From Acidimicrobiia bacterium (GTDB taxonomy: Bacteria > Actinomycetota > Acidimicrobiia > Acidimicrobiales > Bin134): a stretch of 64,000 nt of DNA. Shown here in pieces: positions 44,448 through 53,395 of the stretch (positions are counted from its first letter, which is position 1; each line of letters starts with the position of its first letter). The position numbers and the translations under genes were made by a program. The DNA is taken from NCBI GenBank assembly GCA_022826705.1, contig JAJDUJ010000011.1:186001-250000 (forward strand), read 5' to 3'. The notes under the pieces were generated by a model, which saw nothing but the letters and a program-made list of their open reading frames with translations, searched no databases and was not told the origin of the DNA.

Positions 44448-46399
44448 ACCAGCGCAACCCGGGCGACGAAGAGCCGAAGGATCCCCAGCCGGAGGATCCC
44501 CAGCCGGACGACGACCAGCCGGAGGAGCCCCAGCCGGGCGACGACAGCCAAGACGAAGAAGACCAAGAGGCCCTTCAGACCTACGGGCGGGAGGCGCTGC
44601 GCTTCTCGGGCCGGATGAGCGCGCCGCTGCCGGTGGAGACCAGCCGCAATTTCCGGGGCACCGTTCGCCAGCTGGCCAAGATCACCGGCCGGGAGACCCC
44701 GGTTCTGATCTTGGTGATGGTGTTGGCAGTGATGAGCGTGAGCCTGACCGTGATCGGCCCCTGGCTCCTCGGCGGCGCCACCGACATCATCGTGGACGGC
44801 GTCCGCCAAGGCGGCATCGACACCGACCGGCTCCGAGATCGGCTTCTGTTCATAGGCGGGGTGTTCGCCCTGGCGTGGGCGCTGGGCCACATCCAGAACT
44901 ACCTGCTCAGCGGGGCGCTTCAGCGATCCATGTTCCGTCTGCGGGAGACCATCGAGGCCAAGCTCCACCGCCTTCCCCTCTCCTACGTCGACCAGCACGC
45001 CCGGGGCGACCTGCTCAGCCGGGTGACCAACGACATCGACAACCTCTCCCAAAGCCTCCAGCAGACCATCAACCAGATGCTCACCGCCGTGTTGACCCTG
45101 GTGGGAGTGACGGTGATGATGCTCACAGTCTCCCCCCTGCTGGCGCTGGTGGCCTTCGTGACCGTTCCCCTCTCGGTGGTGGCCACCCGGATCTTTGCCA
45201 CTCGGGCCCGACCCCGGTTCCTGCGGCAGTGGCGCACCACCGGCACGCTCAACGCTCAGGCCGAGGACGTGGTGAGCGGGCATGCCATCGTCACCGCCTT
45301 CGGCCGCCAGCACCAGGAGCGCCAGCGGTTCGCCGATGAGAACGCCAAGCTCTACGAGTCGAGCCGCGCCGCCCAGTTCCTGTCGTCGGCCATGCAGCCG
45401 GTGATGATGCTGATGGGAAACCTCCAGTTCGTGTCCGTGGCCGTGGTGGGCGGGCTGCGCATCTCCAGCGGGGCCATCACCATCGGCGACATGCAGGCCA
45501 TGATCCAGTACACCCGGCAGTTCGCCATGCCCGTCCAGCAGGTGGCCTCGATGGCCGCCACCTTCCAATCCGGCATCGCCTCGCTGGAGCGGGTGGTGGA
45601 GCTACTCGACGTCGACGAGATCAGCGCTGATGCCGAGCCGATGCCCGACCCGCCGCCCACCCGGGGGCGGGTGGTGTTCGACGACGTCCACTTCTCGTAC
45701 GAGCCCGACAAACCCCTCATCACCGGGCTACAGCTCACCGCGGAGCCCGGCCAGACCGTGGCCATCGTCGGACCCACCGGCGCGGGCAAGACCACGCTGG
45801 TGAACCTGCTGCTGCGGTTCTACGAGCTCGACGGCGGGCGCATCACCCTCGACGGGCGTGACATCACCGCCCTGCCCCGCCAGGAGCTGCGGTCGAAGTT
45901 CGGGATGGTGCTCCAAGACACCTGGCTGTTCGGCGACACCATCTGGGAGAACCTCCGCTACGGCAACCCCGACGCCACCGACGCCCAGATCCTCGAGGCC
46001 GCCCAGGTCACCTATGTGGACCGCTTCGTCCCCTCACTGCCCGACGGCTACGACACCGTGATCAATGACGAGGGCGACAACATCTCCGCCGGCCAGAAGC
46101 AGCTCCTCACCATCGCCCGGGCCTTCCTGGCCGACCCGGCGATTCTCATCCTCGACGAGGCCACCTCGTCGGTGGACACCCGCACCGAGGTGCTGATCCA
46201 AGAGGCGATGAACGCCCTTCGGGCCGACCGCACCAGCTTCGTGATCGCCCACCGCCTGTCCACCATCCGCGGCGCCGACACCATCGTGGTGATGGACGGC
46301 GGCCACATCGCCGAACAGGGCTCCCACGACGAGCTCTTGGCCCGCGGCGGCCCCTACGCCGACCTCCACGCCGCCCAATTCGCGGGCCAAGCCACCTGA
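44444..46399 (+). CDS. ABC exporter half-transporter, catalytic partner
   Basis: 651 residues. A 40-residue acidic Pro/Asp/Gln repeat tract (DPQPEDPQPDDDQPEEPQP) precedes the membrane domain (about 85-380). The ATPase has GPTGAGKTT, the signature ISAGQKQLL, Walker B LILDEATSSVD and switch His in IAHRLST. Its signature residues would complete the degenerate site of the partner. The two genes form one operon, ending before tRNA-Ser. Confidence 0.93.
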   Translation: MNQRNPGDEEPKDPQPEDPQPDDDQPEEPQPGDDSQDEEDQEALQTYGREALRFSGRMSAPLPVETSRNFRGTVRQLAKITGRETPVLILVMVLAVMSVSLTVIGPWLLGGATDIIVDGVRQGGIDTDRLRDRLLFIGGVFALAWALGHIQNYLLSGALQRSMFRLRETIEAKLHRLPLSYVDQHARGDLLSRVTNDIDNLSQSLQQTINQMLTAVLTLVGVTVMMLTVSPLLALVAFVTVPLSVVATRIFATRARPRFLRQWRTTGTLNAQAEDVVSGHAIVTAFGRQHQERQRFADENAKLYESSRAAQFLSSAMQPVMMLMGNLQFVSVAVVGGLRISSGAITIGDMQAMIQYTRQFAMPVQQVASMAATFQSGIASLERVVELLDVDEISADAEPMPDPPPTRGRVVFDDVHFSYEPDKPLITGLQLTAEPGQTVAIVGPTGAGKTTLVNLLLRFYELDGGRITLDGRDITALPRQELRSKFGMVLQDTWLFGDTIWENLRYGNPDATDAQILEAAQVTYVDRFVPSLPDGYDTVINDEGDNISAGQKQLLTIARAFLADPAILILDEATSSVDTRTEVLIQEAMNALRADRTSFVIAHRLSTIRGADTIVVMDGGHIAEQGSHDELLARGGPYADLHAAQFAGQAT

Positions 46400-46454
46400 C
46401 GGCCGCATCGCTCCAGCAATGGTCGCCGAATGGGCGCGGAGGGTGGCGTGAAAC

Positions 46455-46544
46455 TGGCGGAAGGTATGGGATTCGAACCCATGGTGACCCGGAGGCCACA
46501 ACGGCTTTCGAGGCCGCCCCATTCGTCCGCTCTGGCAACCTTCC
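46455..46544 (-). tRNA. tRNA-Ser(CGA)
   Basis: Reverse-strand cloverleaf from GGAAGGT to ACCTTCC, discriminator G, CCA coded. The anticodon loop CTCGAAA gives CGA. A long variable arm (TGTGGCCTCCGGGTCACC) and T-arm GGTTCGAATCC are as expected for a class II tRNA. Length without CCA is 87 bases. Confidence 0.96.
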
Positions 46545-46598
46545 GCTCATCAGGATAGTGAGCGGTGGCCGCGGCCTCCCAGCCCTTATCCTGACCCT

Positions 46599-47048
46599 GT
46601 GACCGATGACCGCGCGCTCATGGAGCTGGCCCTGGCCCAGGCCCGGCGGGCGGCTGAGCAGGGCGAGGTCCCCATCGGCGCGGTGGTGGCCATCGACGGG
46701 GAGGTGGTGGCCGCCCGCCACAACGAGCGGTTGAGCACCAACGACCCCACCGCCCATGCCGAGATATTGGCCCTGCGAGATGCGGGCGTAGCGCGGGGCT
46801 CCTCCCGGCTCGATGGAGCGGTGCTGGTCACCACTTTGGAGCCCTGTCCGATGTGTGCCGGGGCGGCGGTGATGGCCCGGGTGGCCCGGGTGGTGTTCGC
46901 CGCCGAGGACCCCAAGGCCGGGGCCTGCGGCACGCTCTACAACCTGGGCGCCGACCCGCGGCTCAACCACAACTTCGAGGTGGTGGCCGGCGTGGGTCGA
47001 GACGAGTCCGCCGCCCTGCTCAAGGACTTCTTCGCCGAACTCCGCTGA
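46599..47048 (+). CDS. tadA: tRNA adenosine(34) deaminase
   Basis: 149 residues from GTG. Zinc site HAE in TAHAEILAL and PCPMC, with the family tail DPKAGACGTLYNL and LNHNFEVVAGV. It converts A34 to inosine in tRNA-Arg(ACG), whose gene is at 33.7 kb. It converges on the CopC-like gene with a one-base gap. Confidence 0.96.
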   Translation: MTDDRALMELALAQARRAAEQGEVPIGAVVAIDGEVVAARHNERLSTNDPTAHAEILALRDAGVARGSSRLDGAVLVTTLEPCPMCAGAAVMARVARVVFAAEDPKAGACGTLYNLGADPRLNHNFEVVAGVGRDESAALLKDFFAELR

Positions 47049-47049
47049 G

Positions 47050-47625
47050 CTAGCGGCGCTTCTTGCGGTTGCCGCGTTTGCGGGGCCAGAAGACCCAGGC
47101 GGCCAGGATCACGGCCACGGGGATGGCCACGATCAGCGCAATGGTGCTACCGCTGATGCCTCCGCCCCCGGACCCTTGGGCGGCCGACGGGGGCAACCAT
47201 TCGGGAGGGGCGGCGGCCGGGTCGTAGGTGAACTCGAACTCCTCAGTGGCCCAATCCCCATCGGAATCGTCCAGCAACTCCCATATCACCTTGTATGTGC
47301 CGGGCTCAGTGAGCGGGTCGAAGCGGCCCCGCACCAGATGGCCGTCCACCTCAATCCTCGTCAGAGCGCGGGTGCCGTCGGGGTATTGCAGCGCCACGCC
47401 GTTCGACTGGTGGGGCCGGATGCGCTCTCGGAACTCCATCTCCACCCGGTCGACCATTCCGCCCACTGTTTGACCGGGGTCCGGGGCCGACCGGTGCATC
47501 TCCGCATGGGCAGCGGCGGTGTCGCTGAACACCACCAGCAGCGAGAGCAGCAGAGCCAGCACGATGGCGATCGCCACCACCAATGCCACCGCCCTCTGTG
47601 CCCTCTTGCGGGTCCGAGCCCTCAT
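47050..47625 (-). CDS. CopC-domain membrane-anchored protein
   Basis: 191 residues. A signal segment (ALVVAIAIVLALLLSLLVVFSDTAAA) is followed by HAEMHRSAPDPGQTVGGMVDRVEMEFRERI, a CopC/YcnJ-type copper-resistance fold starting with the mature N-terminal His, then a C-terminal helix (STIALIVAIPVAVILAAWVFW) with a basic tail. Copper binding is possible through His at the mature start, but few other His or Met remain, so function in copper handling is uncertain. Confidence 0.82.
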   Translation of the reverse strand: MRARTRKRAQRAVALVVAIAIVLALLLSLLVVFSDTAAAHAEMHRSAPDPGQTVGGMVDRVEMEFRERIRPHQSNGVALQYPDGTRALTRIEVDGHLVRGRFDPLTEPGTYKVIWELLDDSDGDWATEEFEFTYDPAAAPPEWLPPSAAQGSGGGGISGSTIALIVAIPVAVILAAWVFWPRKRGNRKKRR

Positions 47626-47706
47626 GCCGCCACACTATTTCCCGCCGAACCCCCTACAAACAGCCGACTGTCGCACCTGGGGCGTATCGTGCAGGAAGTG
47701 CATGCG

Positions 47707-49581
47707 ATGGGCGGCGCCCACGGCGCCATCGGCCACGATCCAACCGGGGTCAAGGGCAAGCAGATCGCCGGGCAGACGATCCGCCGGGTGGCCGGTTTCG
47801 CGCGTCCCTACCGGGGCATGCTCATCGGCTTCGTGGTGGTGCTATTGCTGGGGGCGCTGCTGTCGCTGGTGCCGCCGCTGCTGTTCCGCTCGATCATCGA
47901 CGACGCCATCGCCAACAGTGACAGGGGCCAAGTACACCTGCTGGCCGGCATCATCGTGCTGGCCGCCTTCGGGGAGGCGGCGCTGTCGTTCATTGAGCGC
48001 TACTGGTCGGCCCGCATCGGCGAGGGATTGATCTACGACCTGCGGGTGGGACTGTACGACCACGTGCAGCGGATGCCGATGGCGTTCTTCACCCGGGTGC
48101 AAACCGGATCGCTCATCAGCCGGATGAACAACGACGTGATCGGCGCCCAGCGGGCATTCACCGGCACGCTCGGGTCGGTGGTGTCCAACACCATCGTGTT
48201 GGCCACCACGCTGGTGGCCATGTTCCTCTTGGAGTGGCGGCTCACGCTGATGGCGCTGGCCCTGCTGCCGGTGTTCATCCTGCCCACCAAGCGGGTGGGC
48301 CGGAAGCTCCAGGCCCTCACCCGGGAGTCGATGGAGCACAACGCCTCCATGAACACGGTGATGACTGAGAAGCTCAACGTGTCGGGGGCGCTGTTGGTGA
48401 AGCTGTTCGGACGCCACAACCAAGAGCGCGACGGTTTCGGCGCCACCGCCGGGCGAGTGCGCGACATCGGGGTGCGCAGCGCTATGTACGGGCGGACCTT
48501 CTTCATCGCCCTGAGCCTGGTGGGTGCGGTGGGCGCCGCCATGCTGTACTGGGTGGGAGGCCAGTTGGTGATCTCTGGGGCGATCACCGTGGGGACCCTC
48601 GCGGCAATGGGGCTGATGGTGGTGCGGATCTACACCCCGCTCACCAGCCTGACCAACGCCCGGGTGGACGTGATGACCGCGCTGGTCTCGTTCGAGCGGG
48701 TGTTCGAGGTGCTGGACACCCCCAATCCCATCGCCGACCGGCCCGACGCGGTCAAACTGCAACAGCCCAAGGGGCGAATCGAGCTGGCCGATGTGACCTT
48801 CACCTATCCGCCCAGCGACCACCGCCTGGCCTCGCTGCAAACCGACACCGCCGCCCCGGAGGCCACCGGCCAACCGGTGCTGCGCCACGTGTCGGCAGTG
48901 ATCGAGCCGGGGCAGTTGGTGGCGCTGGTGGGGCCATCGGGGGCGGGCAAGACAACTTTGGCCGCGCTGTTGACCCGTTTGTACGACGTGAACGACGGCG
49001 CAGTGCTGATCGACAGGACCGACGTGCGGGACGTGACCCAGGAATCGCTGCGGGCGTCAATGGGAGTCGTGCCCCAAGATCCCCACCTGTTCCACGAGAC
49101 GGTGGCCGACAACCTGCGCTATGTGAGGCCCGACGCCACCCCGGCGGATATGGAAGCCGCTTGCCGCTCGGCCCACATCCACGATCTCATCGCCTCGCTG
49201 CCCGAGGGCTACAACACCGTGGTGGGTGAGCGGGGCTACCGGCTGTCGGGAGGCGAGAAACAGCGGCTGGCCATCGCCCGGGTGCTGCTCAAAGACCCGG
49301 CCATCGTGGTGTTGGACGAGGCCACCAGCCACCTCGACAGCGAGAACGAGGCGCTGGTGCAGCAGGCCTTGGCCATCGCCCTCCGGGGAAGGACCGCGGT
49401 GGTGATCGCCCATCGGCTGTCCACCGTCACCAACGCCGATTTGATCTTGGTGCTCGACCGTGGAGGGCTGGTGGAGTCGGGGCGCCATGATGATCTGCTA
49501 GCGGCCGATGGGCTGTACGCCGAGCTGTACCGAACTTTGGTTCGCAACGAGCAGCGGTCTCCCGCGGGGAGCACGCTGTGA
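47707..49581 (+). CDS. ABC exporter half-transporter (homodimeric type)
   Basis: 624 residues. Membrane domain about 25-330 (RPYRGMLIGFVVVLLLGALLSLVPPLLFRSIIDDAI), then an ATPase with GPSGAGKTT, LSGGEKQRLAIARVLL, VVLDEATSHLD and switch His in IAHRLST. All catalytic residues are present, so it could act as a homodimer. I use ATG 47707; GTG codons a few residues upstream also fit. Its last bases overlap the xseA start (GTGA). Confidence 0.92.
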   Translation: MGGAHGAIGHDPTGVKGKQIAGQTIRRVAGFARPYRGMLIGFVVVLLLGALLSLVPPLLFRSIIDDAIANSDRGQVHLLAGIIVLAAFGEAALSFIERYWSARIGEGLIYDLRVGLYDHVQRMPMAFFTRVQTGSLISRMNNDVIGAQRAFTGTLGSVVSNTIVLATTLVAMFLLEWRLTLMALALLPVFILPTKRVGRKLQALTRESMEHNASMNTVMTEKLNVSGALLVKLFGRHNQERDGFGATAGRVRDIGVRSAMYGRTFFIALSLVGAVGAAMLYWVGGQLVISGAITVGTLAAMGLMVVRIYTPLTSLTNARVDVMTALVSFERVFEVLDTPNPIADRPDAVKLQQPKGRIELADVTFTYPPSDHRLASLQTDTAAPEATGQPVLRHVSAVIEPGQLVALVGPSGAGKTTLAALLTRLYDVNDGAVLIDRTDVRDVTQESLRASMGVVPQDPHLFHETVADNLRYVRPDATPADMEAACRSAHIHDLIASLPEGYNTVVGERGYRLSGGEKQRLAIARVLLKDPAIVVLDEATSHLDSENEALVQQALAIALRGRTAVVIAHRLSTVTNADLILVLDRGGLVESGRHDDLLAADGLYAELYRTLVRNEQRSPAGSTL

Positions 49582-50990
49582 GCCTGTTCGACTCGGCCGA
49601 TGCGGGGGCCGCCACCGGACCAGCCACGTTCACCGTGGCCGAGTTGGCCGAGCGCATCAAGCAGGTGCTGGGCGATGCCTTCGGCGACGAGCTGTGGGTG
49701 GAGGGCGAGATCCGCAACCTGAGCCGGGCCCGCAGCGGTCACATGTACTTCAACTTGGTCGAGCCCGACCCCGACAACGGCTCGGGCAAACAGCCCGAGG
49801 CGTCGATTTCGGTGGCGCTGTTCCGGTTCAACCGCGAGCGGGTGGAAGACACGCTGCGCCGCCACGGCGGCATGGCGATGGAAGACGGGATGAAGGTCCG
49901 CGTCCAGGGCAAGCTGGACTTCTGGCCTCCCCAGGGCCGGCTCCAGCTGTACATGTCGGGCATCGACCCCAACTTCACGCTGGGCGAGCTGGAGGCCGAG
50001 CGGCTGCGGTTGTTGGAGAAGCTGAGCGACGAGGGCCTGTTGGCCAAGAACCAGGCCTTGCCCTTCCCGGTGGCACCGCTACGGATTGGGCTGGTCACCT
50101 CCAACGGGAGCGCCGCCCACCACGACTTCCACAACGAGCTGGAGAACAGCGGCCTGGCCTGGGAAGTGGTGCTGGCCGACACCCCGGTTCAGGGGGTGGA
50201 CGCTCCCCCGCTGATAGCCGCGGCCATTGCCGCTGTGGGGCGGGCCGGGGTGGATGTGATCGCGGTGGTGAGAGGGGGCGGGGCCCGAACCGACTTGGTG
50301 GCATTCGACAGCGAGGTGGTGGCCCGAGCCGTCGCCGACGCCCCCGTGCCGGTGGTAACCGGGGTGGGTCATGAGATCGACCGGACCATCATCGACGAGG
50401 TGGCCCACGAGGCCCAGAAGACGCCTACGGCTGCCGCGGTATTCATCGTGGGTGCCGCCCGGGCCCACTTGGAGGCAACCGAGCTGGCGTGGTTGGCAAT
50501 TGCCGAGTGGGCCCAACGGCATGCAGAAGACGCCGACCGGCGACTGACGACGGTGAGCCAGACCACCGCCCGAGCCGCCGAGGGCCATCTGCATCGCGCC
50601 AGCAGCCGGTTGGAAGGCCGGGCCGGGCGAATTCGAGAGCTAGCTGAGACCCGGACACGAAGCGAAACCCGCAAAGTGGACGACTGTGCGGGGACCATGC
50701 GCCACAGGGCTGCGGCGGCCATCGCCGAAGGACGGCGCACGTTGCAGCAGAAGAAGTCAGGCGTGGCTGTCCAAGCCCTGCGGACGCCGAGAGCCGCGGC
50801 CAAGGAGCTGGCCAACCTGGAAAGCCGGGTGCGTTTGCTCGATCCTCGGAAAATCTTGGCCCGTGGTTGGTCGATAACCCGCCATAGCGGCAAAGTTGTG
50901 CGCGACCCGGCGGTGCTGGCCGCCGGTGATGAGCTGGTAACCACCGTGGCCGAGGGCGAGCTGCACAGCACCGTGTCTGAGAAGCAATGA
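49578..50990 (+). CDS. xseA: exodeoxyribonuclease VII large subunit
   Basis: 470 residues. An N-terminal OB fold (TVAELAERIKQVLGDAFGDELWVEGEIRNLSRARSGHMYFNL) is followed by the catalytic core (RIGLVTSNGSAAHHDFHNEL; VIAVVRGGGARTDLVAFDSEVVARAVADAPVPVVTGVGHEIDRTIIDEVA), a long coiled-coil arm and the tail LDPRKILARGWSITRH. It cuts single-stranded DNA together with XseB, coded 13 bases on. Confidence 0.95.
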   Translation: MSLFDSADAGAATGPATFTVAELAERIKQVLGDAFGDELWVEGEIRNLSRARSGHMYFNLVEPDPDNGSGKQPEASISVALFRFNRERVEDTLRRHGGMAMEDGMKVRVQGKLDFWPPQGRLQLYMSGIDPNFTLGELEAERLRLLEKLSDEGLLAKNQALPFPVAPLRIGLVTSNGSAAHHDFHNELENSGLAWEVVLADTPVQGVDAPPLIAAAIAAVGRAGVDVIAVVRGGGARTDLVAFDSEVVARAVADAPVPVVTGVGHEIDRTIIDEVAHEAQKTPTAAAVFIVGAARAHLEATELAWLAIAEWAQRHAEDADRRLTTVSQTTARAAEGHLHRASSRLEGRAGRIRELAETRTRSETRKVDDCAGTMRHRAAAAIAEGRRTLQQKKSGVAVQALRTPRAAAKELANLESRVRLLDPRKILARGWSITRHSGKVVRDPAVLAAGDELVTTVAEGELHSTVSEKQ

Positions 50991-51003
50991 GGAGAACGAG
51001 AAG

Positions 51004-51225
51004 ATGAGCACACATGAGATCGGGTACGCCGACGCCCTGAGCGAGCTTCAGCAGATCCTCAGCGAGCTGGAGGCCGAGGACATCGACATCGACGTGCTGG
51101 CGGTAAAGGTGGAGCGGGCCGCGGAGCTGATCCGGGTGTGCCGGGGGCGGATCAACGACGCCGAGGTGCGGGTGAAGGAAATCGTGGCCGGTATGGACAG
51201 TGAAGAGGGCGAGTCGTCCGAATAA
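51004..51225 (+). CDS. xseB: exodeoxyribonuclease VII small subunit
   Basis: 73 residues, GAGGAGAACGAGAAG upstream. IGYADALSELQQILSELEAEDIDIDVLAVKVERAAELIRVCRGRI is the family helical hairpin. It overlaps the next start by one base (TAATG). Confidence 0.94.
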   Translation: MSTHEIGYADALSELQQILSELEAEDIDIDVLAVKVERAAELIRVCRGRINDAEVRVKEIVAGMDSEEGESSE

Positions 51226-52112
51226 TGCCCATTGAGAAACTCGAATCGGTCGACGCTTTCATCGTCTTCGATCTGGCCGACGCGCCCGAGTCGGTGGGCA
51301 TCGTCCGGTCGGCCCGCAAGATCCTGCCCGGCGGGGCCAGCGATCTGGCCCGGTCGATGACCTACGCCTTCGCCACCTTCGAGATGCGCCGCAGCGGGGC
51401 TTCGGCGGGGATCAACGCCCTCGACGACGATAGGGCCGAGGCAGTGGCCAAGTTCACCGCCGAGATCGCCCCCATGGTGGGTTCGGGCCGATTCCTGCCC
51501 GAACCCGGCACCAGGGTGCCGAGGGCGGCGCTGGAATCACTGGCCGAAGCCGATCCCCGCGCCGCGGTGGGCGATGTGGCCGACCAAGCGACCTTCGCCG
51601 GAGTGGTGGCCGCTGCCGCTCAGGCCAGCGGCGGGTTGGACGGCCGCACCGCAGCCATCGAAGGCTCAGGACCGATCTGCGATGCCCTGAGGATCGCGGT
51701 TGAGGATCAGGGCGGCACGATGGTGGAAATGAACGGCCAAGCCGACGTGCTGTTCGCCGGCTCCAAGATGGGGGCCATCAACCACACCACCGCTGAACAG
51801 CTCCAAGTGGGCACCCTGGTCCCCTACGGACCGATCCCGGTAACCGCCCGGGCCCTGGCCATGCTCAGCCGAGCAGGGACCACCGTGGTCCCCGACTTCA
51901 TCTCCACCGCCGGGTCTCTGTTCGCTTGGTGGCCCACCGGCGACTCCTCCCCCGAGGCCATCGCCGCCGATGCCGCCGCCAAGATCACCGCCTCCCTAGA
52001 GGAGATCGCCGACCACCCCGACGGCCTCTTCCTCGCCGCCGCCTACCGGGCCGAGGCCTTCCTCGCCACCTGGCAAGACACTCTTCCCTTCGGACGCCCC
52101 CTGGCGTCGTAG
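51225..52112 (+). CDS. Glu/Leu/Phe-dehydrogenase-like protein, divergent
   Basis: 295 residues. The middle and end recall the NAD-binding half of amino-acid dehydrogenases: DQATFAGVVAAAAQASGGLDGRTAAIEGSGPICDALRIAVEDQGGTMVEM, ADVLFAGSKMGAINHTTAEQL, LVPYGPIPVTARALAMLSRAGTTVVPDFISTAGS. The first 100 residues are short for a substrate domain (full enzymes exceed 350). No clear catalytic Lys motif is seen. It is coupled to xseB. Confidence 0.72.
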   Translation: MPIEKLESVDAFIVFDLADAPESVGIVRSARKILPGGASDLARSMTYAFATFEMRRSGASAGINALDDDRAEAVAKFTAEIAPMVGSGRFLPEPGTRVPRAALESLAEADPRAAVGDVADQATFAGVVAAAAQASGGLDGRTAAIEGSGPICDALRIAVEDQGGTMVEMNGQADVLFAGSKMGAINHTTAEQLQVGTLVPYGPIPVTARALAMLSRAGTTVVPDFISTAGSLFAWWPTGDSSPEAIAADAAAKITASLEEIADHPDGLFLAAAYRAEAFLATWQDTLPFGRPLAS

Positions 52113-52123
52113 CGCCGTAGGCT

Positions 52124-52143
52124 CAGCGGCGGCTTAGCCGCTG
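52124..52143. terminator. bidirectional hairpin between convergent genes
   Basis: CAGCGGC and GCCGCTG form a perfect 7-base stem with a 6-base loop; the stop codon of the acyl-CoA dehydrogenase lies in the loop. No T-run. Confidence 0.45.
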
Positions 52144-53387
52144 CGGGGGACTTGGTTGAAGGGGAGGTCGCGGTCGGCGGCGGGCTCGCGGGGCATGCCG
52201 AGGATGCGCTCGCTGATGATGTTGCGGGCCATCTCGGTGGTGCCGCCGCCGATGCAGGATTGCTGGCGCTGCACGTACTCCGTGCCGAAGGCACCGGTGT
52301 CCTCGCCCTGGTTCCACACCAGGGCGCGGTCGCCCTGCATCTCCATGGCCACCGTCTGGCGCTCAGTGCGGGACAGCCCGTGGAACAGGCGCACCAGCGA
52401 TCCGGCCGGCGCGGGGAGAAAACCGCCCTCGATGCCCTTCACCACCCGGGCCGACAGCAGATCCTCCACCCGGCTGAGCGTTTCCATGTGTCCCAGCCGC
52501 TGGCGGTGGCGACCAACGTCGGCGCCGCCGTGGTCTCGGGCGATGGCGGCCAGGTCCTCCACCCCGTCGGCCGTCCGGTTCCGGTGCCGGCCCTGGGTGT
52601 AAGGGGAGGCGTTGCCCACCGCGGCCCGCTCGTGGAACAGCAGGCGGCTGGCCACCGTCCATCCGTCGTTCACCTCGCCCACCACGTTCTCGGCGGGGAT
52701 GACAACGTCGTTGAAGAACTCCTGGCAGAACTCCTCGGTGCGGTCCACCATCTGAATGGGGTGGATCTCGATGCCGGGATGGTGGATGGGGACGATGAAC
52801 ATGGTCAGCCCCCGGTGCTTGGGCACCTCCCAGTTGGTGCGGGCCAGCATGAGGGCGTAGTCGGAGCGCTGGGCAAACGTGCTCCAGATCTTCGAGCCGT
52901 TGATAATGAACTCGTCGCCATCCCGGTCGGCCCGGGTCAGGGCACCGGCCATGTCGGAGCCCCCGCTGGGCTCGGAAATGAACTGCACCCACAGCTCGTC
53001 GCCTCGGATCCACGCCGGGATGTAGCGCTGCTTCTGCTCCTCGGTGCCGAACTCCAAGATCACCGGACCGCAGATAGACAGGGTGGGCACGCTGAACAAG
53101 ATGGGCATGTCGAAGTCCATGCTCACGTCGTCGATGATCTTCTGGTGGGCGGCGGTCAGGCTCTGGCCGCCGTATTCCTTGGGGTAGCACACCGCGGCGT
53201 ACCCCCCGTCGTACAGCCGCCGCTGAAGCTCCCGATTGCGGCTGCTTCTCTCGTCATCGTCTTGGGTGGGGTGCCAGGGGTTGACGGGATCGCGCCGGGG
53301 CATGTTCTCGTTCATCCACGTCTGCACCTCCTCCCGGTATCGGGCCAACTCGGCGGGATCGGTCTCGGCATACACGAAGTCGTCCAT
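52134..53387 (-). CDS. acyl-CoA dehydrogenase, copy 1
   Basis: 417 residues from ATG 53387, decided by GGGGGAG five bases upstream. Segments CYPKEYGGQSLTAAHQKIIDD, FISEPSGGSDMAGALTRADRDGDEFIINGSKIWST and the final QSCIGGGTTEMARNIISERILGMPRE are typical of the FAD-dependent family. It is the second gene of a pair with the protein starting at 54520; such pairs often form heteromers in actinobacterial sterol or fatty-acid catabolism (known for FadE complexes), which fits here only by analogy. Confidence 0.92.
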   Translation of the reverse strand: MDDFVYAETDPAELARYREEVQTWMNENMPRRDPVNPWHPTQDDDERSSRNRELQRRLYDGGYAAVCYPKEYGGQSLTAAHQKIIDDVSMDFDMPILFSVPTLSICGPVILEFGTEEQKQRYIPAWIRGDELWVQFISEPSGGSDMAGALTRADRDGDEFIINGSKIWSTFAQRSDYALMLARTNWEVPKHRGLTMFIVPIHHPGIEIHPIQMVDRTEEFCQEFFNDVVIPAENVVGEVNDGWTVASRLLFHERAAVGNASPYTQGRHRNRTADGVEDLAAIARDHGGADVGRHRQRLGHMETLSRVEDLLSARVVKGIEGGFLPAPAGSLVRLFHGLSRTERQTVAMEMQGDRALVWNQGEDTGAFGTEYVQRQQSCIGGGTTEMARNIISERILGMPREPAADRDLPFNQVPRSG

Positions 53388-53395
53388 CGCTCCCC

